DNA of 64,000 nt from Leucobacter tardus (GTDB taxonomy: Bacteria; Actinomycetota; Actinomycetes; Actinomycetales; Microbacteriaceae), in assembly GCF_017583045.1 (NCBI RefSeq), contig NZ_JAGFBF010000005.1:806001-870000 (forward strand). The letters run 5' to 3'. The notes under the pieces are model-generated. The model saw only the letters and a list, made by a program, of their open reading frames with translations, made no database searches and was not told the origin of the DNA. The translations under genes and the position numbers were made by a program. Below are positions 63,115 through 64,000 of the stretch, piece after piece. Position 1 is the first letter of the stretch, and each line of letters begins with the position of its first letter.

Positions 63115-64000
63115 TCAGCTCAGGCCCGCGGATGCGCAGGCGTCCGCGTACTGGTCGGTGCAGATCTGGTCGACGGTGTAGAACTCGTCTTTCACAACCG
63201 TGTCCTTCACGTTGTCCTGCATCACGGCGATCGGGTCGAGGATGTAGGACGGCACGTCCTGGAAGTCGGTGGTGTCGCTCGGAGTCTCCCCGTTCAGCAG
63301 ATCGACCGCGAGCTGGGCCGCCTGCTCGGCTTCGGTCTTGATCGGTTTGTACACCGTCATGTACTGCTCACCGGCGATGATGCGCTGGATCCCGGCGAGT
63401 TCCGCGTCCTGACCGGTGATCGGCGGGTACTCGCTCACGCCTGCGGCTTTCAAGGCGGCGAAGACGCCGCCGGCCTGACCGTCGTTCGCGGCATACACAC
63501 CCGCCAGATCGTCCGGATCGATGTTGTTCAGCTGGCTGCTCGTGAACTGCTGCGCGTTGTCCGGGCTCCAATCGGGGTTGTCGTACTCGGCCACGACGGT
63601 GAGCTTGCTCTCATCGATGACATTGTGGGCGCCCTGCTTGAACTGCGCGGCGTTCGGATCGGTCGGGGCACCGTTGAGCATCAGAATGTCGCCGGAGTCG
63701 CCGGTAGCGTCGACGAGCGCTTCGCCCTGCAGTTCGCCGACGCGTTCATTGTTGAACGAGATGTAGTAGTCGGCTCCGGTGATGAAGCGGTCGTACGCGA
63801 CCACCGGGACGTCAGACGACTGGGACGACTTCACGATGCCCTCGGCCGACTTGCCGTCGACCGGATCGAGCACCAGCACGGACGCGCCGTCGGTGATGGC
63901 CGACTGCGCCTGCTGCTGCTGCTTCGAGGCGTCCTGATCGGCGTTCAGATAGTTGACGGTGCAGTCGTCGCAGAGCTCTTTCACCTTGGCTTCGAAGAGC
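63115..64000 (-). CDS. Sugar ABC substrate-binding protein, C-terminal part (runs off right edge)
   Basis: About 294 residues of a type I periplasmic binding protein of the XylF/ChvE class: LNADQDASKQQQQAQSAITDGASVLVLDPVDGKSAEGIV (in outline: ASKQQQQAQSAITDGA), VVAYDRFITGADYYISFNNERVG (sugar-binding Asp/Arg), GVYAANDGQAGGVFAALKAAG and PPITGQDAELAGIQRI. The signal peptide and first lobe lie beyond the edge. First gene of the binding protein-ATPase-permease operon. Confidence 0.9.
   Translation of the reverse strand, partial: LFEAKVKELCDDCTVNYLNADQDASKQQQQAQSAITDGASVLVLDPVDGKSAEGIVKSSQSSDVPVVAYDRFITGADYYISFNNERVGELQGEALVDATGDSGDILMLNGAPTDPNAAQFKQGAHNVIDESKLTVVAEYDNPDWSPDNAQQFTSSQLNNIDPDDLAGVYAANDGQAGGVFAALKAAGVSEYPPITGQDAELAGIQRIIAGEQYMTVYKPIKTEAEQAAQLAVDLLNGETPSDTTDFQDVPSYILDPIAVMQDNVKDTVVKDEFYTVDQICTDQYADACASAGLS

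Overview
The window is high-GC actinobacterial DNA, most probably from the family Microbacteriaceae (Leucobacter/Microbacterium-like; the genus cannot be fixed from sequence alone). Three things point there: the dense, mostly single-strand layout with many ATGA overlaps; the actinobacterial housekeeping order thyA-folA-dapA-rnj ... ftsK-pgsA-cinA-clgR-DUF3046-recA-recX-miaB-miaA-dapF-hflX; and many starts lying only 6-8 nt behind a TANNNT -10 hexamer, the signature of leaderless transcripts. I see no tRNA, rRNA, CRISPR array, insertion sequence or prophage gene.

Region 1 (1-11841, almost all minus strand) is housekeeping: hflX (cut by the edge), an RsmC-like methyltransferase, dapF, the tRNA modifiers miaA and miaB, recX and recA with an SOS-box-like site, DUF3046, clgR, cinA, pgsA and ftsK. 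Region 2 (11842-18458) is an envelope block: a secreted M23 peptidase with a coiled coil and a glycine-rich linker, the lipid II flippase MurJ and three FemABX-type aminoacyltransferases. It sits between ftsK and rnj, which are usually close neighbours in actinobacteria. Region 3 (18460-34100) carries rnj, dapA, folA, thyA, an amino-acid permease, a TPR-like membrane protein, dapB, an M16 protease, pnp, dimethylargininase, L-asparaginase, serA and two small membrane proteins.

Region 4 (34143-43282) holds a PPK2 kinase, a branched-chain amino-acid exporter (azlCD) divergent from its likely Lrp regulator, a photolyase, furA-katG with a perfect 19-bp palindrome at the furA promoter, and two CNNM/CBS-domain membrane proteins. 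Region 5 (43541-47711) is an envelope-stress locus of two minus-strand operons. One is an ECF sigma factor with an Asp23 protein whose N-terminus looks like an anti-sigma domain, plus a small Asp23-like protein. The other is asp23-DUF2273-asp23-DUF6286-amaP-csbD.

Region 6 (47865-60936) is accessory metabolism: an AsnC-type regulator divergent from an MFS exporter, then a catabolic island made of a FadR-type GntR regulator, a dipeptide-type ABC importer, an amidase, a short-chain dehydrogenase, an aldehyde dehydrogenase and a beta-decarboxylating dehydrogenase. The promoters of the importer and of the dehydrogenase pair share two sequence elements at nearly equal spacing. This ties the island into one regulon and is the strongest candidate for an undescribed system here. 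Region 7 (60988-64000) is a xylose/multiple-sugar-type ABC importer whose binding protein runs off the right edge.
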